Assembly: GCA_950106755.1 (NCBI GenBank)
Contig: OX467085.1
Location: forward strand, 1,984,001-2,048,000
DNA: 64,000 bases
Reading direction: 5' to 3'
From: Climacium dendroides
Lineage: Eukaryota > Streptophyta > Bryopsida > Hypnales > Climaciaceae
A program made the translations under genes and the position numbers. Shown here one piece after another: positions 37,472 to 50,491 of the stretch. The notes below the pieces were generated by a model. It saw only the letters and a list, made by a program, of their open reading frames with translations. It searched no databases and had not been told where the DNA came from. Each line of letters starts with the position of its first letter. Within the stretch, counting starts at the first letter, position 1.

Positions 37472-40400
37472 AGTTGCAAATCGTCGAAATAGTTAGGATT
37501 CATGGAAAAATGAAGTTTAAGAGAACCCTATTGCTTCCCCACACTTTTTCAATTGAAATGGGTGTTGAACAATGAGACTCTAAAAATCATTCTGTATTTA
37601 ATAGAAACCAAACCAATAAATTATAGGCTTTTGACGTGGAAGCATGTCCGAAATTATAACACACAAGTTGCAAATCGTCGAAATAGTTAGGATTCATGGA
37701 AAAATGAAGTTTAAGAAAACCGTATGGCTTTCCCACACTTTTTCAATCGAAATGGGTGTTGAAGAATGAGACTCTAAAAATCATGTTGTATTCAATAGAT
37801 ACCAAACCAATCAATTATAGGCTTTTGACGTGGAAGCATGTCCGAAATTATAACACACAAGTTGCAAATCGTCGAAATAGTTAGGATTCATGGAAAAATG
37901 AAGTTTAAGAAAACCCTATTGCTTCCCCACACTTTTTCAATTGAAATGGGTGTTGAAGAATGAGACTCTAAAAATCATGTTGTATTCAATAGATAGCAAA
38001 CCAATAAATTATAGGCTTTTCACGTCGAAGCATGTCCGAAATTATAACACACAAGTTGGAAATCGTCGAAATAGTTCGGATTCATGGAAAAATGAAGTTT
38101 AAGAGAACCCTATTGCTTCCCCACACTTTTCCAATTGAAATGGGTGTTGAAGAATGAGACTCTAAAAATCATTCTGTATTTAATAGAAACCAAACCAATA
38201 AATTATAGGCTTTTGACGTGGAAGCATGTCCGAAATTATAACACACAAGTTGCAAATCGTCGAAATAGTTAGGATTCATGGAAAAATGAAGTTTCAGAGA
38301 ACCCTATTGCTTCCCCACACTTGTTCAATCGAAATGGGTGTTAAAAAAATCAGACTCTAAAAATCATGCTGTATTTAATAGAAACCAAACCAATCAATTA
38401 AAGGCTGTTGACGTCGAAGCATGTCCGAAATCATAACACACAAGTTGCAAATCGTCGAAATAGTTAGGATTCATGGAAAAATGAAGTTTAAGAAAACCGT
38501 ATGGCTTTCCCACACTTTTTCAATCGAAATGGGTGTTGAAGAATGAGACTCTAAAAATCATGTTGTATTCAATAGATACCAAACCAATCAATTATAGGCT
38601 TTTGACGTGGAAGCATGTCCGAAATTATAACACACAAGTTGCAAATCGTCGAAATAGTTAGGATTCATGGAAAAATGAAGTTTAAGAAAACCCTATTGCT
38701 TCCCCACACTTTTTCAATTGAAATGGGTGTTGAAGAATGAGACTCTAAAAATCATGTTGTATTCAATAGATAGCAAACCAATAAATTATAGGCTTTTCAC
38801 GTCGAAGCATGTCCGAAATTATAACACACAAGTTGGAAATCGTCGAAATAGTTAGGATTCATGGAAAAATGAAGTTTAAGAGAACCCTATTGCTTCCCCA
38901 CACTTTTCCAATTGAAATGGGTGTTGAAGAATGAGACTCTAAAAATCATGTTGTATTTAATAGATACCAAACCAATAAATTATAGGCTTTTGACGTCGAA
39001 GCATGTCCGAAATTATAACACACAAGTTGCAAATCGTCGAAATACTTAGGATTCATGGAAAAATGAAGTTTAAGAAAACCGTATGGCTTCCCCACACTTT
39101 TTCAATTGAAATGGGTGTTGAAGAATGAGACTCTAAAAATCATGCTGTATTTAATAGAAACCAAACCAATAAATTATAGGCTTTTGACGTCGAAGCATGT
39201 CCGAAATTATAACACACAAGTTGCAAATCGTCGAAATACTTAGGATTCATGGAAAAATGAAGTTTAAGAGAACCCTATTGCTTCCCCACACTTGTTCAAT
39301 CGAAATGGGTGTTAAAAAAATCAGACTCTAAAAATCATGCTGTATTTAATAGATACCAAACCAATCAATTATAGGCTTTTGACGTGGAAGCATGTCCGAA
39401 ATTATAACACACAAGTTGCAAATCGTCGAAATAGTTAGGATTCATGGAAAAATGAAGTTTAAGAGAACCCTATTGCTTCCCCACACTTGTTCAATCGAAA
39501 TGGGTGTTAAAAAAATCAGACTCTAAAAATCATGCTGTATTTAATAGATACCAAACCAATCAATTATAGGCTTTTGACGTGGAAGCATGTCCGAAATTAT
39601 AACACACAAGTTGCAAATCGTCGAAATAGTTAGGATTCATGGAAAAATGAAGTTTAAGAAAACCCTATTGCTTCCCCACACTTTTTCAATTGAAATGGGT
39701 GTTGAAGAATGAGACTCTAAAAATCATGTTGTATTCAATAGATAGCAAACCAATAAATTATAGGCTTTTCACGTCGAAGCATGTCCGAAATTATAACACA
39801 CAAGTTGCAAATCGTCGAAATAGTTAGGATTCATGGAAAAATGAAGTTTAAGAGAACCCTATTGCTTCCCCACACTTTTTCAATTGAAATGGGTGTTGAA
39901 GAATGAGACTCTAAAAATCATGTTGTATTTAATAGATACCAAACCAATAAATTATAGGCTTTTGACGTCGAAGCATGTCCGAAATTATAACACACAAGTT
40001 GCAAATCGTCGAAATAGTTAGGATTCATGGAAAAATGAAGTTTAAGAAAACCGTATGGCTTCCCCACACTTTTTCAATTGAAATGGGTGTTGAAGAATGA
40101 GACTCTAAAAATCATGCTGTATTTAATAGAAACCAAACCAATAAATTATAGGCTTTTGACGTCGAAGTATGTCCGAAATTATAACACACAAGTTGCAAAT
40201 CGTCGAAATACTTAGGATTCATGGAAAAATGAAGTTTAAGAGAACCCTATTGCTTCCCCACACTTTTTCAATCGAAATGGGTGTTAAAAAAATCAGACTC
40301 TAAAAATCATGCTGTATTTAATAGATACCAAACCAATCAATTATAGGCTTTTGACGTGGAAGCATGTCCGAAATTATAACACACAAGTTGCAAATCGTCG

Positions 40401-40774
40401 AAATAGTTAGGATTCATGGAAAAATGAAGTTTAAGAGAACCCTATTGCTTCCCCACACTTGTTCAATCGAAATGGGTGTTAAAAAAATCAGACTCTAAAA
40501 ATCATGCTGTATTTAATAGATACCAAACCAATCAATTATAGGCTTTTGACGTGGAAGCATGTCCGAAATTATAACAAACAAGTTGCAAATCGTCGAAATA
40601 GTTAGGATTCATGGAAAAATGAAGTTTAAGAGAACCCTATTGCTTCCCCACACTTTTTCAATTGAAATGGGTGTTGAAGAATGAGACTCTAAAAATCATG
40701 TTGTATTCAATAGATACCAAACCAATAAATTATAGGCTTTTGACGTGGAAGCATGTCCGAAATTATAACACACA
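37472..40774. repeat. Rearranged HOR derivatives (third copy and 777-bp repeat)
   Basis: The third start landmark TTGAACAATG is at 37564 and GGCTTTCCC at 37726. GATAGC follows after 266 bp instead of 460, so one monomer was lost. GGCTTTCCC at 38503 and GATAGC at 38769 then repeat at 777 bp. AGTTGGAAATCG units occur near 38053 and 38831. A copy of the ATACTTAGG plus two type E block ends the segment. Landmarks from about 38.8 to 39.6 kb recur 5830 bp downstream. Confidence 0.78.
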
Positions 40775-42522
40775 AGTTGCAAATCGTCGAAATAGTTAGG
40801 ATTCATGGAAAAATGAAGTTTAAGAGAACCCTATTGCTTCCCCACACTTTTTCAATTGAAATGGGTGTTGAACAATGAGACTCTAAAAATCATTCTGTAT
40901 TTAATAGAAACCAAACCAATAAATTATAGGCTTTTGACGTGGAAGCATGTCCGAAATTATAACACACAAGTTGCAAATCGTCGAAATAGTTAGAATTCAT
41001 GGAAAAATGAAGTTTCAGAGAACCCTATTGCTTCCCCACACTTGTTCAATCGAAATGGGTGTTAAAAAAATCAGACTCTAAAAATCATGCTGTATTTAAT
41101 AGAAACCAAACCAATCAATTAAAGGCTGTTGACGTCGAAGCATGTCCGAAATCATAACACACAAGTTGCAAATCGTCGAAATAGTTAGGATTCATGGAAA
41201 AATGAAGTTTAAGAAAACCGTATGGCTTCCCCACACTTTTCCAATTGAAATGGGTGTTGAAGAATGAGACTCTAAAAATCATGTTGTATTTAATAGATAC
41301 CAAACCAATCAATTATAGGCTTTTGACGTGGAAGCATGTCCGAAATTATAACACACAAGTTGCAAATCGTCGAAATACTTAGGATTCATGGAAAAATGAA
41401 GTTTAAGAAAACCGTATGGCTTCCCCACACTTTTTCAATTGAAATGGGTGTTGAAGAATGAGACTCTAAAAATCATGCTGTATTTAATAGAAACCAAACC
41501 AATAAATTATAGGCTTTTGACGTCGAAGCATGTCCGAAATTATAACACACAAGTTGCAAATCGTCGAAATAGTTAGGATTCATGGACAAATGAAGTTTAA
41601 GAGAACCCTATCGCTTCCGCACACTTTTTCGATTGAAATGGGTGTTGAAGAATGAGACTCTAAAAATCATGTTGTATTCAATAGATAGCAAACCAATAAA
41701 TTATAGGCTTTTGACGTGGAAGCATGTCCGAAATTATAACACACAAGTTGCAAATCGTCGAAATAGTTAGGATTCATGGATAAATGAAGTTTAAGAGAAC
41801 CCTATTGCTTCCCCACACTTGTTCAATCGAAATGGGTGTTAAAAAAATCAGACTCTAAAAATCATGCTGTATTTAATAGATACCAAACCAATCAATTATA
41901 GGCTTTTCACGTCGAAGCATGTCCGAAATTATAACACACAAGTTGCAAATCGTCGAAATAGTTAGGATTCATGGAAAAATGAAGTTTAAGAGAACCCTAT
42001 TGCTTCCCCACACTTTTTCAATTGAAATGGGTGTTGAAGAATGAGACTCTAAAAATCATGTTGTATTCAATAGATAGCAAACCAATAAATTATAGGCTTT
42101 TGACGTGGAAGCATGTCCGAAATTATAACACACAAGTTGGAAATCGTCGAAATAGTTCGGATTCATGGAAAAATGAAGTTTAAGAGAACCCTATTGCTTC
42201 CCCACACTTTTCCAATTGAAATGGGTGTTGAAGAATGAGACTCTAAAAATCATGTTGTATTTAATAGATACCAAACCAATCAATTATAGGCTTTTGACGT
42301 GGAAGCATGTCCGAAATTATAACACACAAGTTGCAAATCGTCGAAATACTTAGGATTCATGGAAAAATGAAGTTTAAGAAAACCGTATGGCTTCCCCACA
42401 CTTTTTCAATTGAAATGGGTGTTGAAGAATGAGACTCTAAAAATCATGCTGTATTTAATAGAAACCAAACCAATAAATTATAGGCTTTTGACGTGGAAGC
42501 ATGTCCGAAATTATAACACACA
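40775..42522. repeat. HOR copy, 9 monomers (1748 bp)
   Basis: Landmarks are TTGAACAATG at 40867, TTAGAATTC with TTTCAGAG near 40991, ATACTTAGG near 41378, and GGACAAATG with CCGCACAC at 41585. The GGACAAATG and ATACTTAGG landmarks and the EcoRI-type site all recur at +1748 bp. Confidence 0.85.
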
Positions 42523-44077
42523 AGTTGCAAATCGTCGAAATAGTTAGGATTCATGGAAAAATGAAGTTTAAGAGAACCCTATTGCTTCCCCACACTTTTT
42601 CAATTGAAATGGGTGTTGAACAATGAGACTCTAAAAATCATTCTGTATTTAATAGAAACCAAACCAATAAATTATAGGCTTTTGACGTGGAAGCATGTCC
42701 GAAATTATAACACACAAGTTGCAAATCGTCGAAATAGTTAGAATTCATGGAAAAATGAAGTTTCAGAGAACCCTATTGCTTCCCCACACTTGTTCAATCG
42801 AAATGGGTGTTAAAAAAATCAGACTCTAAAAATCATTCTGTATTTAATAGAAACCAAACCAATAAATTATAGGCTTTTGACGTGGAAGCATGTCCGAAAT
42901 TATAACACACAAGTTGCAAATCGTCGAAATAGTTAGAATTCATGGAAAAATGAAGTTTCAGAGAACCCTATTGCTTCCCCACACTTGTTCAATCGAAATG
43001 GGTGTTGAAGAATGAGACTCTAAAAATCATGTTGTATTTAATAGATACCAAACCAATCAATTATAGGCTTTTGACGTGGAAGCATGTCCGAAATTATAAC
43101 ACACAAGTTGCAAATCGTCGAAATACTTAGGATTCATGGAAAAATGAAGTTTAAGAAAACCGTATGGCTTCCCCACACTTTTTCAATTGAAATGGGTGTT
43201 GAAGAATGAGACTCTAAAAATCATGCTGTATTTAATAGAAACCAAACCAATAAATTATAGGCTTTTGACGTCGAAGCATGTCCGAAATTATAACACACAA
43301 GTTGCAAATCGTCGAAATAGTTAGGATTCATGGACAAATGAAGTTTAAGAGAACCCTATCGCTTCCGCACACTTTTTCGATTGAAATGGGTGTTGAAGAA
43401 TGAGACTCTAAAAATCATGTTGTATTCAATAGATAGCAAACCAATAAATTATAGGCTTTTGACGTGGAAGCATGTCCGAAATTATAACACACAAGTTGCA
43501 AATCGTCGAAATAGTTAGGATTCATGGATAAATGAAGTTTAAGAGAACCCTATTGCTTCCCCACACTTGTTCAATCGAAATGGGTGTTAAAAAAATCAGA
43601 CTCTAAAAATCATGCTGTATTTAATAGATACCAAACCAATCAATTATAGGCTTTTCACGTCGAAGCATGTCCGAAATTATAACACACAAGTTGCAAATCG
43701 TCGAAATAGTTAGGATTCATGGAAAAATGAAGTTTAAGAGAACCCTATTGCTTCCCCACACTTGTTCAATCGAAATGGGTGTTAAAAAAATCAGACTCTA
43801 AAAATCATGCTGTATTTAATAGATACCAAACCAATCAATTATAGGCTTTTGACGTGGAAGCATGTCCGAAATTATAACACACAAGTTGCAAATCGTCGAA
43901 ATAGTTAGGATTCATGGAAAAATGAAGTTTAAGAAAACCCTATTGCTTCCCCACACTTTTTCAATTGAAATGGGTGTTGAAGAATGAGACTCTAAAAATC
44001 ATGTTGTATTCAATAGATACCAAACCAATAAATTATAGGCTTTTGACGTGGAAGCATGTCCGAAATTATAACACACA
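42523..44077. repeat. HOR copy, 8 monomers (1555 bp)
   Basis: Second copy, with landmarks at 42615, 42741, about 43126 and 43333. It differs from the first copy by two consecutive TTAGAATTC/TTTCAGAG units. The second of these switches from type E (CACTTGTTC) to GAAGAATGAG in mid-monomer, which suggests conversion. The following segment starts with a related TTGAAAAATG/CATTCTG unit at 44078. Confidence 0.82.
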
Positions 44078-46603
44078 AGTTGCAAATCGTCGAAATAGTT
44101 AGGATTCATGGAAAAATGAAGTTTAAGAGAACCCTATTGCTTCCCCACACTTTCTCAATTGAAATGGGTGTTGAAAAATGAGACTCTAAAAATCATTCTG
44201 TATTTAATAGAAACCAAACCAATAAATTATAGGCTTTTGACGTGGAAGCATGTCCGAAATTATAACACACAAGTTGCAAATCGTCGAAATAGTTAGAATT
44301 CATGGAAAAATGAAGTTTCAGAGAACCCTATTGCTTCCCCACACTTGTTCAATCGAAATGGGTGTTAAAAAAATCAGACTCTAAAAATCATGCTGTATTT
44401 AATAGAAACCAAACCAATCAATTAAAGGCTGTTGACGTCGAAGCATGTCCGAAATCATAACACACAAGTTGCAAATCGTCGAAATAGTTAGGATTCATGG
44501 AAAAATGAAGTTTAAGAAAACCCTATTGCTTCCCCACACTTTTTCAATTGAAATGGGTGTTGAAGAATGAGACTCTAAAAATCATGTTGTATTCAATAGA
44601 TAGCAAACCAATAAATTATAGGCTTTTCACGTCGAAGCATGTCCGAAATTATAACACACAAGTTGGAAATCGTCGAAATAGTTAGGATTCATGGAAAAAT
44701 GAAGTTTAAGAGAACCCTATTGCTTCCCCACACTTTTCCAATTGAAATGGGTGTTGAAGAATGAGACTCTAAAAATCATGTTGTATTTAATAGATACCAA
44801 ACCAATCAATTATAGGCTTTTGACGTCGAAGCATGTCCGAAATTATAACACACAAGTTGCAAATCGTCGAAATACTTAGGATTCATGGAAAAATGAAGTT
44901 TAAGAAAACCGTATGGCTTCCCCACACTTTTTCAATTGAAATGGGTGTTGAAGAATGAGACTCTAAAAATCATGCTGTATTTAATAGAAACCAAACCAAT
45001 AAATTATAGGCTTTTGACGTCGAAGCATGTCCGAAATTATAACACACAAGTTGCAAATCGTCGAAATACTTAGGATTCATGGAAAAATGAAGTTTAAGAG
45101 AACCCTATTGCTTCCCCACACTTGTTCAATCGAAATGGGTGTTAAAAAAATCAGACTCTAAAAATCATGCTGTATTTAATAGATACCAAACCAATCAATT
45201 ATAGGCTTTTGACGTGGAAGCATGTCCGAAATTATAACACACAAGTTGCAAATCGTCGAAATAGTTAGGATTCATGGAAAAATGAAGTTTAAGAGAACCC
45301 TATTGCTTCCCCACACTTGTTCAATCGAAATGGGTGTTAAAAAAATCAGACTCTAAAAATCATGCTGTATTTAATAGATACCAAACCAATCAATTATAGG
45401 CTTTTGACGTGGAAGCATGTCCGAAATTATAACACACAAGTTGCAAATCGTCGAAATAGTTAGGATTCATGGAAAAATGAAGTTTAAGAAAACCCTATTG
45501 CTTCCCCACACTTTCTCAATTGAAATGGGTGTTGAAAAATGAGACTCTAAAAATCATTCTGTATTTAATAGAAACCAAACCAATAAATTATAGGCTTTTG
45601 ACGTGGAAGCATGTCCGAAATTATAACACACAAGTTGCAAATCGTCGAAATAGTTAGAATTCATGGAAAAATGAAGTTTCAGAGAACCCTATTGCTTCCC
45701 CACACTTGTTCAATCGAAATGGGTGTAAAAAAAATCAGACTCTAAAAATCATGCTGTATTTAATAGATACCAAACCAATCAATTATAGGCTTTTGACGTC
45801 GAAGCATGTCCGAAATTATAACACACAAGTTGCAAATCGTCGAAATAGTTAGGATTCATGGAAAAATGAAGTTTAAGAAAACCATATTGCTTCCCCACAC
45901 TTTTTCAATTGAAATGGGTGTTGAAGAATGAGACTCTAAAAATCATGTTGTATTCAATAGATACCAAACCAATAAATTATAGGCTTTTGACGTGGAAGCA
46001 TGTCCGAAATTATAACACACAAGTTGCAAATCGTCGAAATAGTTAGGATTCATGGAAAAATGAAGTTTAAGAGAACCCTATTGCTTCCCCACACTTTTTC
46101 AATTGAAATGGGTGTTGAAGAATGAGACTCTAAAAATCATGTTGTATTTAATAGATACCGAACCAATCAATTATAGGCTTTTGACGTGGAAGCATGTCCG
46201 AAATTATAACACACAAGTTGCAAATCGTCGAAATAGTTAGGATTCATGGAAAAATGAAGTTTAAGAAAACCGTATGGCTTCCCCACACTTTTTCAATTGA
46301 AATGGGTGTTGAAGAATGAGACTCTAAAAATCATGTTGTATTTAATAGATACCAAACCAATAAATTATAGGCTTTTGACGTCGAAGCATGTCCGAAATTA
46401 TAACACACAAGTTGCAAATCGTCGAAATAGTTAGGATTCATGGAAAAATGAAGTTTAAGAAAACCGTATGGCTTCCCCACACTTTTTCAATCGAAATGGG
46501 TGTTGAAGAATGAGACTCTAAAAATCATGTTGTATTCAATAGATACCAAACCAATAAATTATAGGCTTTTGACGTCGAAGCATGTCCGAAATTATAACAC
46601 ACA
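44078..46603. repeat. Displaced copy of the 38-39.6 kb block, then mixed monomers
   Basis: AGTTGGAAAT at 44661 and CTTGTTCAAT at 45121 lie exactly 5830 bp after their counterparts at 38831 and 39291, so a block of several monomers was copied over about 30 units. GGCTGTTGACG near 44427 marks a unit also seen near 38403 and 41124. A variant reading GGTGTAAAAAAAATC lies near 45721. Mixed 194-bp monomers follow. No gene is seen. Confidence 0.78.
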
Positions 46604-48158
46604 AGTTGCAAATCGTCGAAATACTTAGGATTCATGGAAAAATGAAGTTTAAGAGAACCCTATCGCTTCCGCACACTTTTTCGATTGAAATGGGTGTTGA
46701 AGAATGAGACTCTAAAAATCATGTTGTATTCAATAGATAGCAAACCAATAAATTATAGGCTTTTGACGTCGAAGCATGTCCGAAATTATAACACACAAGT
46801 TGCAAATCGTCGAAATAGTTAGGATTCATGGAAAAATGAAGTTTAAGAGAACCCTATTGCTTCCCCACACTTGTTCAATCGAAATGGGTGTTAAAAAAAT
46901 CAGACTCTAAAAATCATGCTGTATTTAATAGATGCCAAACCAATCAATTATAGGCTTTTGACGTCGAAGCATGTCCGAAATTATAACACACAAGTTGCAA
47001 ATCGTCGAAATAGTTAGGATTCATGGAAAAATGAAGTTTAAGAGAACCCTATTGCTTCCCCACACTTGTTCAATCGAAATGGGTGTTAAAAAAATCAGAC
47101 TCTAAAAATCATGCTGTATTTAATAGATACCAAACCAATAAATTATAGGCTTTTGACGTGGAAGCATGTCCGAAATTATAACACACAAGTTGCAAATCGT
47201 CGAAATAGTTAGGATTCATGGAAAAATGAAGTTTAAGAAAACCGTATGGCTTCCCCACACTTTTTCGATGGAAATGGGTGTTGAAGAATGAGACTCTAAA
47301 AATCATGTTGTATTCAATAGATAGCAAACCAATAAATTATAGGCTTTTCACGTCGAAGCATGTCCGAAATTATAACACACAAGTTGCAAATCGTCGAAAT
47401 AGTTAGGATTCATGGAAAAATGAAGTTTAAGAGAACCCTATTGCTTCCCCACACTTTTTCAATTGAAATGGGTGTTGAAGAATGAGACTCTAAAAATCAT
47501 GTTGTATTCAATAGATACCAAACCAATAAATTATAGGCTTTTCACGTCGAAGCATGTCCGAAATTATAACACACAAGTTGCAAATCGTCGAAATAGTTAG
47601 GATTCATGGAAAAATGAAGTTTAAGAGAACCCTATTGCTTCCCCACACTTTTTCAATTGAAATGGGTGTTGAACAATGAGACTCTAAAAATCATTCTGTA
47701 TTTAATAGAAACCAAACCAATAAATTATAGGCTTTTGACGTGGAAGCATGTCCGAAATTATAACACACAAGTTGCAAATCGTCGAAATAGTTAGGATTCA
47801 TGGAAAAATAAAGTTTCAGAGAACCCTATTGCTTCCCCACACTTGTTCAATCGAAATGGGTGTTAAAAAAATCAGACTCTAAAAATCATGCTGTATTTAA
47901 TAGAAAACAAACCAATCAATTAAAGGCTTTTGACGTGGAAGCATGTCCGAAATCATAACACACAAGTTGCAAATCGTCGAAATAGTTAGGATTCATGGAA
48001 AAATGAAGTTTAAGAAAACCGTATGGCTTCCCCACACTTTTTCAATCGAAATGGGTGTTGAAGAATGAGACTCTAAAAATCATGTTGTATTCAATAGATA
48101 CCAAACCAATAAATTATAGGCTTTTGACGTGGAAGCATGTCCGAAATTATAACACACA
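46604..48158. repeat. HOR family, copy 1: 8 monomers (1555 bp)
   Basis: Landmarks are CCGCACAC with TTCGATTG (46669), GATGCC (46931), TTCGATGG near 47266, GATAGC with TTTTCACGTCG, TTGAACAATG (47668), AAATAAAGTTTCAG near 47806 and GAAAACAAACC near 47903. Each recurs at 1555-bp spacing (8 x 194 + 3, with three 195-bp units). Confidence 0.9.
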
Positions 48159-49713
48159 AGTTGCAAATCGTCGAAATAGTTAGGATTCATGGAAAAATGA
48201 AGTTTAAGAGAACCCTATCGCTTCCGCACACTTTTTCGAATGAAATGGGTGTTGAAGAATGAGACTCTAAAAATCATGTTGTATTCAATAGATAGCAAAC
48301 CAATAAATTATAGGCTTTTGACGTCGAAGCATGTCCGAAATTATAACACACAAGTTGCAAATCGTCGAAATAGTTAGGATTCATGGAAAAATGAAGTTTA
48401 AGAGAACCCTATTGCTTCCCCACACTTGTTCAATCGAAATGGGTGTTAAAAAAATCAGACTCTAAAAATCATGCTGTATTTAATAGATGCCAAACCAATC
48501 AATTATAGGCTTTTGACGTCGAAGCATGTCCGAAATTATAACACACAAGTTGCAAATCGTCGAAATAGTTAGGATTCATGGAAAAATGAAGTTTAAGAGA
48601 ACCCTATTGCTTCCCCACACTTGTTCAATCGAAATGGGTGTTAAAAAAATCGGACTCTAAAAATCATGCTGTATTTAATAGATACCAAACCAATCAATTA
48701 TAGGCTTTTGACGTGGAAGCATGTCCGAAATTATAACACACAAGTTGCAAATCGTCGAAATAGTTAGGATTCATGGAAAAATGAAGTTTAAGAAAACCGT
48801 ATGGCTTCCCCACACTTTTTCGATGGAAATGGGTGTTGAAGAATGAGACTCTAAAAATCATGTTGTATTCAATAGATAGCAAACCAATAAATTATAGGCT
48901 TTTCACGTCGAAGCATGTCCGAAATTATAACACACAAGTTGCAAATCGTCGAAATAGTTAGGATTCATGGAAAAATGAAGTTTAAGAGAACCCTATTGCT
49001 TCCCCACACTTTTTCAATTGAAATGGGTGTTGAAGAATGAGACTCTAAAAATCATGTTGTATTCAATAGATACCAAACCAATAAATTATAGGCTTTTCAC
49101 GTCGAAGCATGTCCGAAATTATAACACACAAGTTGCAAATCGTCGAAATAGTTAGGATTCATGGAAAAATGAAGTTTAAGAGAACCCTATTGCTTCCCCA
49201 CACTTTTTCAATTGAAATGGGTGTTGAACAATGAGACTCTAAAAATCATTCTGTATTTAATAGAAACCAAACCAATAAATTATAGGCTTTTGACGTCGAA
49301 GCATGTCCGAAATTATAACACACAAGTTGCAAATCGTCGAAATAGTTAGGATTCATGGAAAAATAAAGTTTCAGAGAACCCTATTGCTTCCCCACACTTG
49401 TTCAATCGAAATGGGTGTTAAAAAAATCAGACTCTAAAAATCATGCTGTATTTAATAGAAAACAAACCAATCAATTAAAGGCTTTTGACGTGGAAGCATG
49501 TCCGAAATCATAATACACAAGTTGCAAATCGTCGAAATAGTTAGGATTCATGGAAAAATGAAGTTTAAGAAAACCGTATGGCTTCCCCACACTTTTTCAA
49601 TCGAAATGGGTGTTGAAGAATGAGACTCTAAAAATCATGTTGTATTCAATAGATACCAAACCAATAAATTATAGGCTTTTGACGTGGAAGCATGTCCGAA
49701 ATTATAACACACA
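48159..49713. repeat. HOR family, copy 2: 8 monomers (1555 bp)
   Basis: The copy is near identical to the previous one, with landmarks at 48224, 48486, 49223 and about 49361. Private changes include AATCGGACTC near 48650 and AATACACAAG near 49511. The shared rare variant AAATAAAG (ATG to ATA) confirms common descent. Confidence 0.9.
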
Positions 49714-50491
49714 AGTTGCAAATCGTCGAAATAGTTAGGATTCATGGAAAAATGAAGTTTAAGAGAACCCTATCGCTTCCGCACACTTTTTCGAATGAAA
49801 TGGGTGTTGAAGAATGAGACTCTAAAAATCATGTTGTATTCAATAGATAGCAAACCAATAAATTATAGGCTTTTGACGTCGAAGCATGTCCTAAATCATA
49901 ACACACAAGTTGCAAATCGTCGAAATAGTTAGGATTCATGGAAAAATGAAGTTTAAGAGAACCCTATTGCTTCCCCACACTTGTTCAATCGAAATGGGTG
50001 TTAAAAAAATCAGACTCTAAAAATCATGCTGTATTTAATAGATGCCAAACCAATCAATTATAGGCTTTTGACGTCGAAGCATGTCCGAAATTATAACACA
50101 CAAGTTGCAAATCGTCGAAATAGTTAGGATTCATGGAAAAATGAAGTTTAAGAGAACCCTATTGCTTCCCCACACTTGTTCAATCGAAATGGGTGTTAAA
50201 AAAATCAGACTCTAAAAATCATGCTGTATTTAATAGATACCAAACCAATCAATTATAGGCTTTTGACGTGGAAGCATGTCCGAAATTATAACACACAAGT
50301 TGCAAATCGTCGAAATAGTTAGGATTCATGGAAAAATGAAGTTTAAGAAAACCGTATGGCTTCCCCACACTTTTTCGATTGAAATGGGTGTTGAAGAATG
50401 AGACTCTAAAAATCATGTTGTATTCAATAGATAGCAAACTAATAAATTATAGGCTTTTCACGTCGAAGCATGTCCGAAATTATAACACACA
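49714..50491. repeat. HOR family, partial copy 3 (4 monomers)
   Basis: Landmarks CCGCACAC at 49779, GATGCC at 50041 and GATAGC near 50430 follow the 1555-bp spacing. The order then diverges. Private changes are GTCCTAAATC near 49888 and GCAAACTAAT near 50433. Confidence 0.85.
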
